DNA from: Bacillus rhizoplanae | GTDB lineage: Bacteria > Bacillota > Bacilli > Bacillales > Bacillaceae_G | NCBI RefSeq assembly: GCF_917563915.1 | Contig: NZ_CAKJTI010000001.1 | Span: 248,001 to 312,000, forward strand | Direction of reading: 5' to 3' | DNA: 64,000 nucleotides | Shown: positions 35,003 through 44,733 of the stretch, one piece after another | How the letters are laid out: every line of letters starts with the position of its first letter | Position numbering within the stretch: position 1 is the stretch's first letter | Position numbers and translations under genes: made by a program | The notes under the pieces: generated by a model | What the model saw: only the letters and a program-made list of their open reading frames with translations | Databases searched by the model: none | Told to the model about the DNA's origin: nothing

Positions 35003-36091
35003 ATGGAAACAACTGCAAAAAAACAAAACAAAGAATTAGAAACGAAAAAAACGTCTATTTATTCCCTGCAGCTTCATGATATGGAACAATGGTTAAAAGA
35101 ACAAGGGGAACCTAAATTCCGCGCTGGTCAAATTTTTGATTGGCTTTATAAAAAACGTGTAACAACTTTTGAGGATATGTCAAACCTTTCTAAAGGATTG
35201 CGTGAAAAATTGTCGAATTCCTTTGATATTACAACTTTAAAAACATTAGTAAAGCAAACATCTTCAGATGGAACAATTAAATTTTTATTCCAACTGCATG
35301 ATGGCTATTCTATTGAAACAGTATTAATGCGCCATGATTACGGAAATTCAATTTGTGTAACAACACAGGTTGGTTGCCGAATTGGCTGTACGTTTTGCGC
35401 ATCAACACTTGGCGGCTTAAAACGTAATTTAGAAGCTGGTGAGATTGTTGCACAAGTTGTCGAAGTACAACGTGAGCTAGATACTACAGATGAGCGTGTA
35501 AGCTCTCTTGTTGTTATGGGAATCGGAGAGCCGTTTGATAATTATGACAGCTTAATGGCGTTTTTACGTATCGTGAATCATGAAAAAGGACTTCACATTG
35601 GAGCGCGTCATATGACGGTATCAACAAGTGGAATTATCCCGAAAATTTATAAGTTTGCTGAAGAAAATATACAAATTAACTTTGCGGTTTCCTTACATGC
35701 TCCAAATACAGAGCTGCGTTCAAAATTAATGCCAATTAACCGGGCATACAAGCTACCAGATTTAATGGAAGCTATCAAATATTACATCGAGAAAACCGGG
35801 CGTCGTGTTTCGTTTGAATATGGCTTATTTGGAGGAGAAAATGACCAAGTCGAACATGCTGTAGAATTAGCTCAGCTGTTAAAAGGTGTGAAATGTCATG
35901 TTAACTTAATTCCAGTTAACTATGTACCAGAACGCGATTATGTGAGAACACCGCGCGAACAAATTTTCTTGTTTGAAAAAACATTAAAAGATCGTGGTGT
36001 TAATGTAACGATTCGTCGTGAACAAGGTCATGATATTGATGCAGCCTGCGGTCAATTGCGTGCAAAGGAGCGCAAAGAAGAGACGAGGTGA
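35003..36091 (+). CDS. rlmN: Dual-specificity 23S rRNA/tRNA m2A methyltransferase RlmN
   Basis: A 362-residue radical SAM enzyme that methylates C2 of adenosine in 23S rRNA (A2503) and some tRNAs. The cluster motif CRIGCTFC begins at Cys125. The second catalytic Cys is in [10 protein letters not shown] near the C terminus. Start follows AGAAGGTG in the end of rsmB. Confidence 0.95.
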   Translation: METTAKKQNKELETKKTSIYSLQLHDMEQWLKEQGEPKFRAGQIFDWLYKKRVTTFEDMSNLSKGLREKLSNSFDITTLKTLVKQTSSDGTIKFLFQLHDGYSIETVLMRHDYGNSICVTTQVGCRIGCTFCASTLGGLKRNLEAGEIVAQVVEVQRELDTTDERVSSLVVMGIGEPFDNYDSLMAFLRIVNHEKGLHIGARHMTVSTSGIIPKIYKFAEENIQINFAVSLHAPNTELRSKLMPINRAYKLPDLMEAIKYYIEKTGRRVSFEYGLFGGENDQVEHAVELAQLLKGVKCHVNLIPVNYVPERDYVRTPREQIFLFEKTLKDRGVNVTIRREQGHDIDAACGQLRAKERKEETR

Positions 36092-36095
36092 AATG

Positions 36096-36848
36096 ATGAA
36101 AACCGTGTTTCTATCAGATAAAGGAAAAGTTCGCCAACATAATGAAGATAGTACAGGAGTGTTTCATAATCTAGATGGAGATGTTTTAGCGGTTGTAGCA
36201 GATGGAATGGGAGGTCATCGAGCAGGCGATGTTGCCAGCTCGATGGCAATCCAATTGTTCCATGACTATTGGAAACAAACGTACAATATGGATACGCCTA
36301 AAAAAGCAGAACAATGGTTACATAATCATGCTCAAATTATTAATGAACGAGTATACAAATATTCTGGAGAGCATCCAGAATGTAGTGGAATGGGAACGAC
36401 AATCGTTGTTGCTTTATGCACAGCTACTTTTGTTACAATTGCCCATATTGGAGATAGTCGCTGTTATATATTATCGGACAATTATATGTCACTTGTAACG
36501 GAAGATCATTCCCTTGTAAACGAACTCGTGCGACATGGAGAAATTTCAAAAGAAGATGCTGAATATCATCCAAGGAAAAATGTTTTACTAAGAGCGCTTG
36601 GTACGGAAGAAACCGTTATATTAGATGTGAAAACTTTAGTATTAGAAGAGGGAGATCTATTGTTGCTCTGTTCTGATGGATTATCTAATAAAGTTGCAAT
36701 GAGTCGTATGAAAGAGATTTTACAATCTCATGAGCTTTTGCAAACAAAAAGTGAACAACTTGTGCAGCTTGCAAATGACCTTGGAGGGGAAGATAACATT
36801 ACTCTTGTCATTATTGATTATGCGGATTCGGCGAACGAAAGTAGGTGA
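36096..36848 (+). CDS. prpC: PP2C-type protein phosphatase PrpC
   Basis: A 250-residue PPM phosphatase that opposes PrkC. Metal-binding Asp motifs [23 protein letters not shown] and GGEDNITLV are intact. ATG 36096 is preferred over ATG 36093 because of spacing from GAGGTGA (36085-36091). The frame open to 36018 is inside rlmN. It overlaps the upstream edge of the prkC frame. Confidence 0.94.
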   Translation: MKTVFLSDKGKVRQHNEDSTGVFHNLDGDVLAVVADGMGGHRAGDVASSMAIQLFHDYWKQTYNMDTPKKAEQWLHNHAQIINERVYKYSGEHPECSGMGTTIVVALCTATFVTIAHIGDSRCYILSDNYMSLVTEDHSLVNELVRHGEISKEDAEYHPRKNVLLRALGTEETVILDVKTLVLEEGDLLLLCSDGLSNKVAMSRMKEILQSHELLQTKSEQLVQLANDLGGEDNITLVIIDYADSANESR

Positions 36849-36856
36849 ATTACAAC

Positions 36857-38827
36857 GTGATGATTGGAAGACGCCTAAATGACCGTTACAAGCTGCTTAA
36901 AATGATTGGTGGCGGGGGAATGGCCAATGTATATTTGGCGCATGATGACATACTTGATCGCGATGTAGCTGTAAAGATGTTACGGCTTGATTATTCAAAT
37001 AACGAGGAATTTATTAAGCGTTTCCATCGAGAAGCGCAATCGGTTACAACGTTGTCGCATCCAAATATTGTTAATATGTATGATGTTGGAGAAGAAGACG
37101 GAATTTATTATCTTGTTATGGAATATGTACCTGGCCAAACGTTAAAGCAATACATACAACAGCGAGGTCTTCTTCCCGTAGGAGAAGCACTTGATATTAT
37201 GGAACAATTAACTGCTGCGATGGCCCATGCGCATCATTTTGAAATTGTTCACCGTGATATTAAGCCTCATAATATTTTAATTCGAAGTGACGGTGTTGTG
37301 AAGGTTACAGATTTTGGTATTGCAACAGCGACAAGCGCAACGACAATCACACATACAAATTCTGTTCTTGGTTCTGTTCATTATTTATCTCCTGAACAGG
37401 CAAGAGGCGGTGTTGCCAATAAGCAATCAGATATTTATTCACTTGGAATTGTGATGTTTGAACTATTAACAGGAAGGCCGCCGTTTTCCGGAGAATCTGC
37501 TGTTTCTATTGCTCTTAAACATTTGCAAAATGAAACACCATCTCCGAAAAGGTGGAATCCTGATATTCCACAAAGTGTAGAAAATATTATTTTAAAAGCA
37601 ACAACGAAAGACCCATTTCATCGCTATCAATCTGCAAATGCAATGAAACGTGATATTGAAACAGCATTATATCCAGAGCGAATAAATGAACAACCTTTCC
37701 ATATACCTGAAGATATGGAAGCAACAAAAGCAATTCCTATCATTCAGCAGGAGCAATTGATAAATACGAATAGTGAAGAAACAATTATTTTATCTGGAAA
37801 TTCGAAAGAAGAAAAGCAGCAAAATGAACTAAAACAAGAAGAACAACAAAAAAAGAAAAGCAATCGATGGCTCAAGATTTTACTTGCGACTTTCATATTT
37901 TTAGTTGTGTGTGGAATATTGGCAGTGACAGTTATTCCAGGTTTCTTTATTCCAAAAGAAGTTAAAGTGCCTGATGTATCTGATATGACATATGAAAAAG
38001 CTGTCAATACACTTGTTGATAAAGGATTCGAATTGACGGCACCGCAAGTTATATATACAGATGAAGTCGAAGAAGGTAAGGTCATTAAAACAAATCCAGC
38101 TGCAGGAAGAGTTGTGAGAGAGAATACAAAAATTACGATTTTCCAATCAGGTGGGAAACAAAAGAAAAAAATGCCTAATTTAATTGGGAAAGAATATAGT
38201 CAGATAAAAGATGAATTGACTCAATATAAGGGTGTTGTTCCTTATTATATTGAAAGCGAAAAGCCGAAGGATGAAATTGTAGAACAAATTCCTGAAGCAG
38301 GACAATCTATTGTAGAGGAAGAGCAGGAAATAAAAGTGTGGATTAGTAAGGGTCCGAAACAAATTCGACTCGTTGATTTTTCCGGTTGGACAGAAAATAG
38401 TGTGAACAGCTATTTGAACGAGAAAAAGCTTGTGCCAGAAATAAGGAGAGAGTATTCAAATACAGTTGATAAAGGGCTTGTTATTTCACAATCACCAAAG
38501 CCAGATACGAATTTAAAAGAAGGGGCAAAAGTAACAATTGTTGTCTCTGAAGGACCGAAAGAAAAGCCGACGAAAACTGTAAAAGTCGACAATATTCCAA
38601 TTGAGTACCAAGCACCGGCAACTGGAGAGAAAAAACCACAAACAATTGAAATATATAAAGAAGATATGCAGAATACTATGGATAAGCCGTTTGAAACGAG
38701 AACGATAACGGAGTCTACGACAATTTCTCTTGATTTTGTTATTGAAGAAGGAAAAAAAGGACGTTATAAAATTGTTCGTGACGGAACGACGTTAATTGAA
38801 AAAGATGTTCTGTATCCAACAGAATAA
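36857..38827 (+). CDS. prkC: PASTA-domain Ser/Thr protein kinase PrkC
   Basis: A 656-residue membrane kinase. Cytoplasmic kinase domain (about 10-270: [29 protein letters not shown]), juxtamembrane linker, one transmembrane helix about residues 337-358, then three extracellular PASTA repeats (~360-565) and a C-terminal domain. It senses peptidoglycan fragments; in Bacillus it acts in spore germination and stationary-phase physiology. Start GTG 36857 follows AGGTGA by 8 nt; GTG 36845 overlaps the prpC stop and lacks a ribosome binding site. The stop codon lies in a bcr1-like left end. Confidence 0.94.
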   Translation: MMIGRRLNDRYKLLKMIGGGGMANVYLAHDDILDRDVAVKMLRLDYSNNEEFIKRFHREAQSVTTLSHPNIVNMYDVGEEDGIYYLVMEYVPGQTLKQYIQQRGLLPVGEALDIMEQLTAAMAHAHHFEIVHRDIKPHNILIRSDGVVKVTDFGIATATSATTITHTNSVLGSVHYLSPEQARGGVANKQSDIYSLGIVMFELLTGRPPFSGESAVSIALKHLQNETPSPKRWNPDIPQSVENIILKATTKDPFHRYQSANAMKRDIETALYPERINEQPFHIPEDMEATKAIPIIQQEQLINTNSEETIILSGNSKEEKQQNELKQEEQQKKKSNRWLKILLATFIFLVVCGILAVTVIPGFFIPKEVKVPDVSDMTYEKAVNTLVDKGFELTAPQVIYTDEVEEGKVIKTNPAAGRVVRENTKITIFQSGGKQKKKMPNLIGKEYSQIKDELTQYKGVVPYYIESEKPKDEIVEQIPEAGQSIVEEEQEIKVWISKGPKQIRLVDFSGWTENSVNSYLNEKKLVPEIRREYSNTVDKGLVISQSPKPDTNLKEGAKVTIVVSEGPKEKPTKTVKVDNIPIEYQAPATGEKKPQTIEIYKEDMQNTMDKPFETRTITESTTISLDFVIEEGKKGRYKIVRDGTTLIEKDVLYPTE

Positions 38828-38845
38828 AGTGAAACTCCCGTTAGG
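38824..38845 (+). repeat. bcr1-like left end only, copy D (remnant)
   Basis: ATAAAGTGAAACTCC (38824-38838) matches the bcr1 left end at 14 of 15 positions and contains the prkC stop codon. No right end is seen before rsgA, so this is a decayed or partial copy. Confidence 0.5.
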
Positions 38846-38960
38846 AATGCTTACAAATGGTGAGTTGAACGAATCTCGTTCTAAAGTTCAGTATGAATAT
38901 CTATGAAAAGAAGTTGGCTTTTTATGTTCTTTAGAACAAGATAAATGAAGGAGAGAATGT

Positions 38961-39842
38961 ATGCCAGAAGGGAAAATTATAAAAGCTTTAAGTGGATTCT
39001 ACTATGTGCAGCATGAAGAGGGGGTAACGCAGTGCCGCGGACGTGGTGTATTTCGTAAACATAAAATTACACCGCTTGTTGGCGATCAAGTCGTATTCCA
39101 AGCTGAAAATCCGAGTGAAGGATACGTTCTAGAAATATCAGAGCGAAAAAATGAACTTGTGCGCCCACCGGTTGCCAACGTTGATCAAGCGCTGCTTGTG
39201 TTTTCTGCAGTAGAACCAGAGTTTAATCCATTGTTATTAGACCGTTTTTTAGTTTTAATTGAGTTTCATAATATTAAACCAATTATTTGTATTAGTAAGA
39301 TGGATTTAATAGATGAGAAAACACGTGAAACGATTGAAGCGTATGCACGGGATTACATTGCAATTGGTTACGATGTGGTATTTACTTCAACAACAACTTC
39401 AGAGAGTATAGAAGTGTTAAAGCCGTTTTTACAAGGTTGTGTTTCTGTTGTAGCGGGTCAATCTGGTGTAGGGAAATCTTCTCTTTTAAACGTGCTACGT
39501 CCAGATTTAGCGTTAAAAACGAGTGGAATTTCAGCTCATTTAGGCCGGGGTAAGCATACGACAAGGCATGTGGAATTAATTGAAGTAGGGAGCGGCCTTG
39601 TTGCGGATACACCTGGGTTTAGTTCGCTGGATTTTATCGATATGGAAGTAGAAGATCTCACATATTGTTTTCCGGAGTTGAAAGAACAGAGTCAATACTG
39701 TAAGTTTAGAGGTTGTACACATCTTTCTGAACCGAAGTGTGCGGTGAAAGATGCTGTAGAAGAAGGTAGCATTACACGCTATCGTTATGAGCACTATATG
39801 CAATTCGTTGAAGAAATTAGAGATAGAAAGCCGAGGTATTAA
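38961..39842 (+). CDS. rsgA: Small ribosomal subunit GTPase RsgA
   Basis: A 293-residue circularly permuted GTPase for late 30S maturation. N-terminal OB fold, then G4 (SKMD), G1 ([12 protein letters not shown]) and G3 (DTPGF) in permuted order, and a C-terminal zinc-binding segment with [22 protein letters not shown] precedes the ATG. rpe follows with overlapping or adjacent start. Confidence 0.95.
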   Translation: MPEGKIIKALSGFYYVQHEEGVTQCRGRGVFRKHKITPLVGDQVVFQAENPSEGYVLEISERKNELVRPPVANVDQALLVFSAVEPEFNPLLLDRFLVLIEFHNIKPIICISKMDLIDEKTRETIEAYARDYIAIGYDVVFTSTTTSESIEVLKPFLQGCVSVVAGQSGVGKSSLLNVLRPDLALKTSGISAHLGRGKHTTRHVELIEVGSGLVADTPGFSSLDFIDMEVEDLTYCFPELKEQSQYCKFRGCTHLSEPKCAVKDAVEEGSITRYRYEHYMQFVEEIRDRKPRY

Positions 39843-39844
39843 TG

Positions 39845-40489
39845 ATGATTAAAATTGCACCATCGATTTTATCAGCAGACTTTTCAAGATTGGGAGAAGA
39901 GATTAAAGATGTAGAAAAAGGTGGAGCAGATTACATACATGTCGATGTAATGGACGGGCATTTTGTTCCAAACATTACGATTGGTCCGTTGATTGTAGAA
40001 GCAATTCGTCCAATTACTTCTTTACCACTAGATGTTCATCTTATGATCGAAAATCCGGATCAGTACATTCCTGCTTTTGCGAAAGCGGGAGCGGATATTA
40101 TTACAGTACATGTAGAAACGTGTCCGCACTTGCATCGTACGATTCAATTAATTAAGTCGCAGGGTATTAAAGCGGGTGTTGTTTTAAATCCACATACACC
40201 AGTTTCGATGATTGAGCATGTATTAGAAGATACAGATATGGTGCTACTTATGACGGTAAACCCAGGCTTTGGTGGTCAAAAGTTCATTCATTCTGTATTG
40301 CCAAAAATTAAACAAGTTGCTGACATGGTTCGTGAACGCAATTTACAAGTAGAGATTGAAGTTGATGGCGGCGTTAATGTAGAAACAGCGAAATTATGTG
40401 TAGAAGCAGGAGCGAATGTTCTCGTTGCAGGATCTGCTGTATACAATCAAAAAGATCGCGGGGCAGCAATTGCAGCTATTCGCGGATAA
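39845..40489 (+). CDS. rpe: Ribulose-phosphate 3-epimerase
   Basis: A 214-residue TIM-barrel that interconverts ribulose-5-P and xylulose-5-P. Motifs [21 protein letters not shown] and VDGGVN are intact. ATG 39845 has GAGGT 7 nt upstream; an ATG at 39842 overlaps the rsgA stop and is a possible alternative. Its TAA (40487-40489) is part of the ATAAA end of a bcr1 element. Confidence 0.95.
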   Translation: MIKIAPSILSADFSRLGEEIKDVEKGGADYIHVDVMDGHFVPNITIGPLIVEAIRPITSLPLDVHLMIENPDQYIPAFAKAGADIITVHVETCPHLHRTIQLIKSQGIKAGVVLNPHTPVSMIEHVLEDTDMVLLMTVNPGFGGQKFIHSVLPKIKQVADMVRERNLQVEIEVDGGVNVETAKLCVEAGANVLVAGSAVYNQKDRGAAIAAIRG

Positions 40490-40594
40490 AGTGAAACTTC
40501 CAGCAGTGGGGGCTTTCTTCATCCCCCACCTATCTTCTTTGCTTTTCTCTGAATCTTGAGGTGGGGGTCTTACTGCCTGTTAATGCGGAATAAA
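40486..40594 (+). repeat. bcr1-like element, copy C (109 bp, internally deleted)
   Basis: Bounded by ATAAA at 40486-40490 and 40590-40594. It keeps the left end GTGAAACTTCCA and a strong hairpin CCCCCACCT...AGGTGGGGG, but lacks about 45 internal bases present in copies E and F. The right end (TTAATGCGGAATAAA) has diverged. Confidence 0.78.
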
Positions 40595-40622
40595 AATGAA
40601 TTTGTAGGTAAATTGGTTAAAG

Positions 40623-40660
40623 AAAAAAGGTAATCTAGCTATTGGTAGATTGCCTTTTTT
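40623..40660 (+). terminator. Terminator-like hairpin just upstream of thiN
   Basis: A 15-bp stem with one G-U pair (40623-40637 / 40646-40660) ending in six Ts. It ends 20 nt before the thiN ATG, so it either ends the rpe transcript or acts as an attenuator on thiN. Confidence 0.75.
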
Positions 40661-40679
40661 CTATAGAAGGAGAGAGAAC

Positions 40680-41321
40680 ATGATTATTCATATTTTAGCT
40701 GGAGGTCCAGTAGAGTGTTGTGCAGATTTTTCAAAATATGAGAGTGAAGAGGTTGTATGGGCAGCTGTTGATCGAGGAGTATATCATTTGATGCAGCTTG
40801 GAATAATACCACAAGTAGCTTTTGGTGATTATGATTCTGTTACAGAAGAAGAGTTAGTATGGATGCAAAAACAGAAACGAGACTTGCATATTGTGCCGAA
40901 AGAAAAGGATCAAACGGATTTGGAGATTGCAATTAACTGGGCTTTAGAGCAAGAGTCTGAACAAATTCGAATTTTTGGTGCAACAGGTGGAAGGTTAGAT
41001 CATAGTTTAGCCAACATTCAAATGTTACTAAAAGGTTTACAAGCAAATGTAAACATGAGCATTGTAGATTATAAAAATGAAATTTCTGTTAAAGAATCGG
41101 GTACATATACAGTGGAAGAAAATTCATTATTCCCTTACATATCTTTTGTTCCTGTTACAGAAATAGTAACCGGAATTACACTTCGCGGTTTTAAATATCC
41201 TCTTACAGATAAAACGATAAAATGGGGATCGACACTTTGTATTAGTAATGAACTCGTTGCGGAAAAAGGTACTTTTTCATTTACTTCTGGCATATTAATG
41301 GTGATAAGAAGCACTGATTGA
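40680..41321 (+). CDS. thiN: Thiamine pyrophosphokinase
   Basis: A 213-residue enzyme that makes thiamine diphosphate from thiamine and ATP. Family features: VDRGVYHLMQLGI, FGDYDSV, KDQTDLEIAINWAL and FGATGGRLDHSLANIQML. ATG 40680 has AAGGAGAG upstream; the frame open to 40650 enters the terminator. Known as yloS in B. subtilis. Confidence 0.94.
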   Translation: MIIHILAGGPVECCADFSKYESEEVVWAAVDRGVYHLMQLGIIPQVAFGDYDSVTEEELVWMQKQKRDLHIVPKEKDQTDLEIAINWALEQESEQIRIFGATGGRLDHSLANIQMLLKGLQANVNMSIVDYKNEISVKESGTYTVEENSLFPYISFVPVTEIVTGITLRGFKYPLTDKTIKWGSTLCISNELVAEKGTFSFTSGILMVIRSTD

Positions 41322-41386
41322 AGAACTACTTTTGTTGCTACGTCATATAGTAAACAAGTGGAGTAATGGGGATTAGGAGGGAAACC

Positions 41387-41467
41387 ATGAGATTTTATAC
41401 AATTAAGTTGCCGAAATTTCTTGGTGGAATTGTTCGCGCGGTGTTAAATACCTTTAAAAAGGAATAA
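41387..41467 (+). CDS. spoVM: Stage V sporulation protein M
   Basis: A 26-residue amphipathic peptide, MRFYTIKLPKFLGGIVRAVL followed by NTFKKE, almost the same as B. subtilis SpoVM. It marks the convex forespore membrane and anchors SpoIVA to start coat assembly. AGGAGG (41376-41381) precedes the ATG. A sigma-E-like -10 CATATAGT lies at 41343-41350, without a clear -35. Convergent with rpmB, as in B. subtilis. Confidence 0.95.
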   Translation: MRFYTIKLPKFLGGIVRAVLNTFKKE

Positions 41468-41494
41468 AAAAAGCACCTGTTACCGGTGCTTTTT
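41468..41494 (+). terminator. Terminator after spoVM
   Basis: A 10-bp stem AAAAAGCACC (41468-41477) / GGTGCTTTTT (41485-41494) with a 7-nt loop directly after the stop. Confidence 0.88.
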
Positions 41495-41507
41495 TCATGA
41501 GGATAAT

Positions 41508-41534
41508 AAAAAAAGAGCCAATAGGCTCTTTTTT
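41508..41534. terminator. Bidirectional terminator between spoVM and rpmB
   Basis: AAAAAAAGAGCC (41508-41519) pairs with GGCTCTTTTTT (41524-41534) around a 4-nt loop; it ends rpmB on the minus strand. Confidence 0.88.
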
Positions 41535-41538
41535 ATTA

Positions 41539-41727
41539 TTAAACACGTTCGATTTTGCCAGATTTTAATGCTCTAGCAGAAACGTAAACACGTTGAACTT
41601 TACCGTCAATGCGTACGCGAACTTTTTGAAGGTTAGCGCCCCATTTACGTTTTGTAGCGTTCATTGCGTGAGAACGAGAGTTACCAGAACGAGCTTTTCT
41701 TCCAGTAATAGCACAAACACGAGCCAT
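41539..41727 (-). CDS. rpmB: 50S ribosomal protein L28
   Basis: A 62-residue L28 ([20 protein letters not shown]). The usual zinc CxxC pairs are absent, so this is a zinc-independent type. GGAGGG lies 8 nt before the start. Minus-strand promoter TTGCAT-17-TAAATT (complement at 41831-41836 and 41808-41813). Confidence 0.96.
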
Positions 41728-41807
41728 CTATATTTCCCTCCCTTAACTACCGTAACTTACGTAATTTTCAATGTTAGTCTTTTATGCGATGCTAAAAACA
41801 CTACTAT

Positions 41808-41836
41808 AATTTAACACAACTAAAAAGAGAATGCAA
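41808..41836 (-). promoter_or_regulatory. Predicted rpmB promoter
   Basis: On the minus strand TTGCAT (41836-41831), a 17-nt spacer and TAAATT (41813-41808), 81 nt upstream of rpmB. Confidence 0.6.
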
Positions 41837-41840
41837 CAGT

Positions 41841-41921
41841 GTATAAGAAAGAAATCAAGAAAAATTACTTGACACTATATGTAAGAAAAACGAAATCAAG
41901 AAAAATCACTTGACATATCAT
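41841..41921 (+). repeat. Tandem ~41-bp direct repeat carrying TTGACA twice
   Basis: Two adjacent units share GAAATCAAGAAAAAT-ACTTGACA with one substitution (first TTGACA 41869-41874, second 41910-41915). Each unit holds an inverted repeat TCAAG-8 nt-CTTGA overlapping the -35-like hexamer. TATAAT at 41936-41941 is 20 nt from the second hexamer, longer than ideal. Bases 41942-42099 show no other clear signal and form the long yloU leader. Confidence 0.6.
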
Positions 41922-42099
41922 AGGGGTATGTGTTGTATAATAACAATGGACTATTTTGCTCATCATAAAAAGAAGTGCTATATTATTCTATAAGTACGAG
42001 AGCGAAAGTAAAGAACGTTGGAATTTTTTTTGAAAAGATTATATGATAGTAATTAAAGTAGTCTAGCTCACTTTCACCATTTCTAAAGGGGGAAAAGAG

Positions 42100-42462
42100 A
42101 TGTCAATTGAAATCAAAACAAAGTACGGTCAAATTGATATTAGTACAGAAGTAATTGCAACAATTGCTGGGGGCGCTGCAGTAGATTGCTACGGCATCGT
42201 TGGTATGGCGTCAAAAAATCAATTAAAAGATGGATTAACAGAAATCTTACGAAAAGAAAATTTCACAAGAGGCGTTATTGTTCGTAAAGAGAACGATGAA
42301 GTACATATTGACATGTATATTATCGTGAGCTATGGTACAAAAATTTCAGAGGTAGCACACAATGTTCAAACGAAAGTGAAGTATACATTAGATCAAACAG
42401 TAGGACTAGCTGTAGATTCTGTAAACATCTACGTACAAGGAGTTAAAGTAACAAACTTGTAA
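42100..42462 (+). CDS. yloU: Asp23/Gls24-family envelope stress protein YloU
   Basis: A 120-residue Asp23-family protein (ISTEVIATIAGGAAVDCYGIVGMA). Family members are often membrane-associated and upregulated under envelope or alkaline stress; the exact role is unknown. AAAGGGGGAAAAG precedes the ATG. The conserved neighbour is fakA, 22 bases downstream. Confidence 0.9.
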   Translation: MSIEIKTKYGQIDISTEVIATIAGGAAVDCYGIVGMASKNQLKDGLTEILRKENFTRGVIVRKENDEVHIDMYIIVSYGTKISEVAHNVQTKVKYTLDQTVGLAVDSVNIYVQGVKVTNL

Positions 42463-42484
42463 TGTGCATTAAGGAGGAAAATCT

Positions 42485-44161
42485 GTGTCAATTCAAAAAA
42501 TTGATGGGAAGCGTTTAGCCCAAATGATTCTGCAAGGGGCAAATAATTTAACAAATAACGTCAAGCTAGTTGATGCTTTAAACGTTTTTCCAGTTCCAGA
42601 TGGCGATACCGGTACAAACATGAATTTATCGATGACTTCAGGAGCGCGAGAAGTAAAGAAAAATCCTTCTGAGCATGCTGGGAAAGTCGGAGTGAGTTTA
42701 GCAAAAGGATTATTAATGGGAGCACGTGGGAATTCTGGCGTAATTTTATCTCAGCTTTTCCGTGGTTTCTCAAAATCTATTGAGCAAAAAGAAATGTTAA
42801 CAACAGTTGACTTTGCTGATGCTTTAGAAGCTGGTGTAGGAACTGCATATAAAGCAGTTATGAAACCGATTGAAGGAACGATTTTAACTGTTGCAAGAGA
42901 AACGAGTGAATATGCAGTCACAGTTGCGAAAAAACAACGCGACTTTGTTTTGTTTATGGAAGAAGTTGTGAAAGAGGCGAACGCATCTTTAAATCGTACG
43001 CCGGATTTATTACCTGTATTAAAGCAAGTTGGTGTTGTAGATAGCGGTGGTAAAGGCCTTGTTGTTGTGTATGAAGGATTTTTAGCTGATTTAAAAGGTG
43101 AAACAATTACTTCTGATGAGCCAGTGCAACCATCTATGAATGAAATGGTACGTGCAGAACATCACCGTAGTGTACAAAGCCAATTGAGTACAGAAGATAT
43201 CACATATGGCTACTGTACAGAATTTATGGTCAAGCTAGATGAAGAGAAGATGAAAGAACATAACTTCTCTGAGCAAAAATTCCGTGAAGATATTAGTGCA
43301 TATGGTGATTCATTGCTGGTTGTAGCTGATGATGAAATCGTGAAAATTCACATTCATGCAGAGCATCCTGGAGATGCAATGAACTACGGACAGCGTTATG
43401 GTAGCTTAATTAATATTAAAGTAGAAAATATGCGTGAACAACATACAGCTTTGTTAGATGAGCCTGCAATGATGCATGAAGAAGCGAAACAACCTGCAGA
43501 AAAGCAGACTTATGGAATTGTAACGGTGGCAATGGGGTCTGGTATTAAAGAATTGTTTGAAAGTATCGGTGCGACGGTAGTTATTGAAGGCGGTCAAACG
43601 ATGAACCCAAGTACAGAGGATATTGTAAAAGCGATTGAAGAAGCTAATGCAGAAAAAATTATTATATTACCGAACAACGGTAATATTGTAATGGCTGCAG
43701 AACAAGCTGCTTCTATAGTGAACCAAGAAGTAATCGTTGTTCGTTCGAAAACAGTTCCGCAAGGTATGGCAGCGATGCTTGCTTTCAATCCAGAAGGAAC
43801 GCTTGAAGAAAATGAAGCGAATATGAACGAAGCGCTTGCTCATGTGAAGACAGGTCAAATTACGTATGCGGTTCGTGATACAGAGATTGATGGCGTGACA
43901 ATTCACAAAGATGATTTTATGTGCATTGCAGACGGGAAAATTGTATCAACAGATACAGAAAAATTGAACGCTGCGAAAAAGCTGTTAGAAAATATGCTTG
44001 ATGAAGATGCAGAAATCTTAACGATTTTACAAGGTGAGGATGCATCGGAAGAAGAAGTAGCTGCATTAGTAGCATTTGTAGCAGAAAACTTTGAAGATGT
44101 AGAGGTAGAAGTTCATAATGGAAATCAACCTATATATTCTTTCATTTTTTCTGTAGAATAA
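42485..44161 (+). CDS. fakA: Fatty acid kinase catalytic subunit FakA-like (YloV)
   Basis: A 558-residue protein. N-terminal DhaL-type nucleotide domain (about 1-205) with the magnesium-binding PVPDGDTGTNMNLSM, a middle domain, and a C-terminal DegV-like/FakB-interacting part (about 340-558). With FakB proteins it phosphorylates exogenous fatty acids to acyl phosphates. GTG start after AGGAGGAAAATCT. Its TAA (44159-44161) lies in a diverged bcr1 left end. In B. subtilis sdaAB-sdaAA come next; they are missing here. Confidence 0.92.
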   Translation: MSIQKIDGKRLAQMILQGANNLTNNVKLVDALNVFPVPDGDTGTNMNLSMTSGAREVKKNPSEHAGKVGVSLAKGLLMGARGNSGVILSQLFRGFSKSIEQKEMLTTVDFADALEAGVGTAYKAVMKPIEGTILTVARETSEYAVTVAKKQRDFVLFMEEVVKEANASLNRTPDLLPVLKQVGVVDSGGKGLVVVYEGFLADLKGETITSDEPVQPSMNEMVRAEHHRSVQSQLSTEDITYGYCTEFMVKLDEEKMKEHNFSEQKFREDISAYGDSLLVVADDEIVKIHIHAEHPGDAMNYGQRYGSLINIKVENMREQHTALLDEPAMMHEEAKQPAEKQTYGIVTVAMGSGIKELFESIGATVVIEGGQTMNPSTEDIVKAIEEANAEKIIILPNNGNIVMAAEQAASIVNQEVIVVRSKTVPQGMAAMLAFNPEGTLEENEANMNEALAHVKTGQITYAVRDTEIDGVTIHKDDFMCIADGKIVSTDTEKLNAAKKLLENMLDEDAEILTILQGEDASEEEVAALVAFVAENFEDVEVEVHNGNQPIYSFIFSVE

Positions 44162-44175
44162 GGTGAAACTTCATC
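44158..44175 (+). repeat. bcr1-like left end only, copy E1 (remnant)
   Basis: ATAAGGTGAAACTTC (44158-44172) matches the bcr1 left end at 14 of 15 positions and contains the fakA stop codon. No matching right end follows. Confidence 0.45.
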
Positions 44176-44276
44176 CCTGTTGATGGTTAGTTCCACCACT
44201 CTAGATTTGCAGGTAGCGTATCTTTATTGAAAAATGGGATTACTCTCTGTATTAGGGTGAGACAATATAAATGATG

Positions 44277-44320
44277 AGAGGGCCTTACTAGCTAATACAG
44301 TGAGGCTCTCTTTCTTATTT
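44277..44320 (+). terminator. Terminator-like hairpin downstream of fakA
   Basis: AGAGGGCCTTA (44277-44287) pairs with TGAGGCTCTCT (44301-44311) including G-U pairs, then a T-rich tail that merges with the TTTAT of the next bcr1 copy. Confidence 0.6.
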
Positions 44321-44474
44321 ATCCCGCTATTCGCGGGCAGTAAGACCCCCACCTCAAGATTGAGAGAGAAGCAAAGAAGATAGGTAGGGGATAACTGTCC
44401 GAAAAAGCTCGATTGGTGAGAGTTTGCCACAAGCAGGGAGATGAAAACCCCTACTTGTGGAAGTTTCACTTTAT
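44318..44474 (-). repeat. bcr1-like element, copy E2 (complete)
   Basis: A 157-bp element bounded by TTTAT (44318-44322, 44470-44474). On the minus strand it starts ATAAAGTGAAACTTCCACA and ends CCCGCGAATAGCGGGATAAA. Predicted hairpins: CCACAAG/CTTGTGG at the start and CCCCTACCT/AGGTGGGGG in the middle. The 250 bases after it hold no gene. Confidence 0.85.
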
Positions 44475-44733
44475 AATAAGTGTTGTTATTAAGAAAATGG
44501 TAGGAAAATAGAAACAGCTATTTAGATGAAATGTGAATTGGTATATATGGGTAGATAAAGGTGAAACGACTACTACGCTCTACTAATGCTATGGTAGAAT
44601 AGGAGAGGTAGCGATTGCATATTCGAAATGAAAATGAATATATATAATTATTATGATATAATGTGTGAAGAAAGAAGATATGTGTTGGTGTATGTGAATG
44701 GTTAGGAATAAGATTTGACGGGGCGTGAAGATC

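Noticed and set aside
36845-36856. GTG 36845 as the start of prkC
   Set aside because: It overlaps the prpC stop and the ribosome binding site AGGTGA itself; GTG 36857 has proper spacing and matches the family N terminus.
44555-44570. ATAAAGGTGAAAC-like string before recG as another bcr1 end
   Set aside because: One extra base inside the motif and no similarity beyond it; too short to support.
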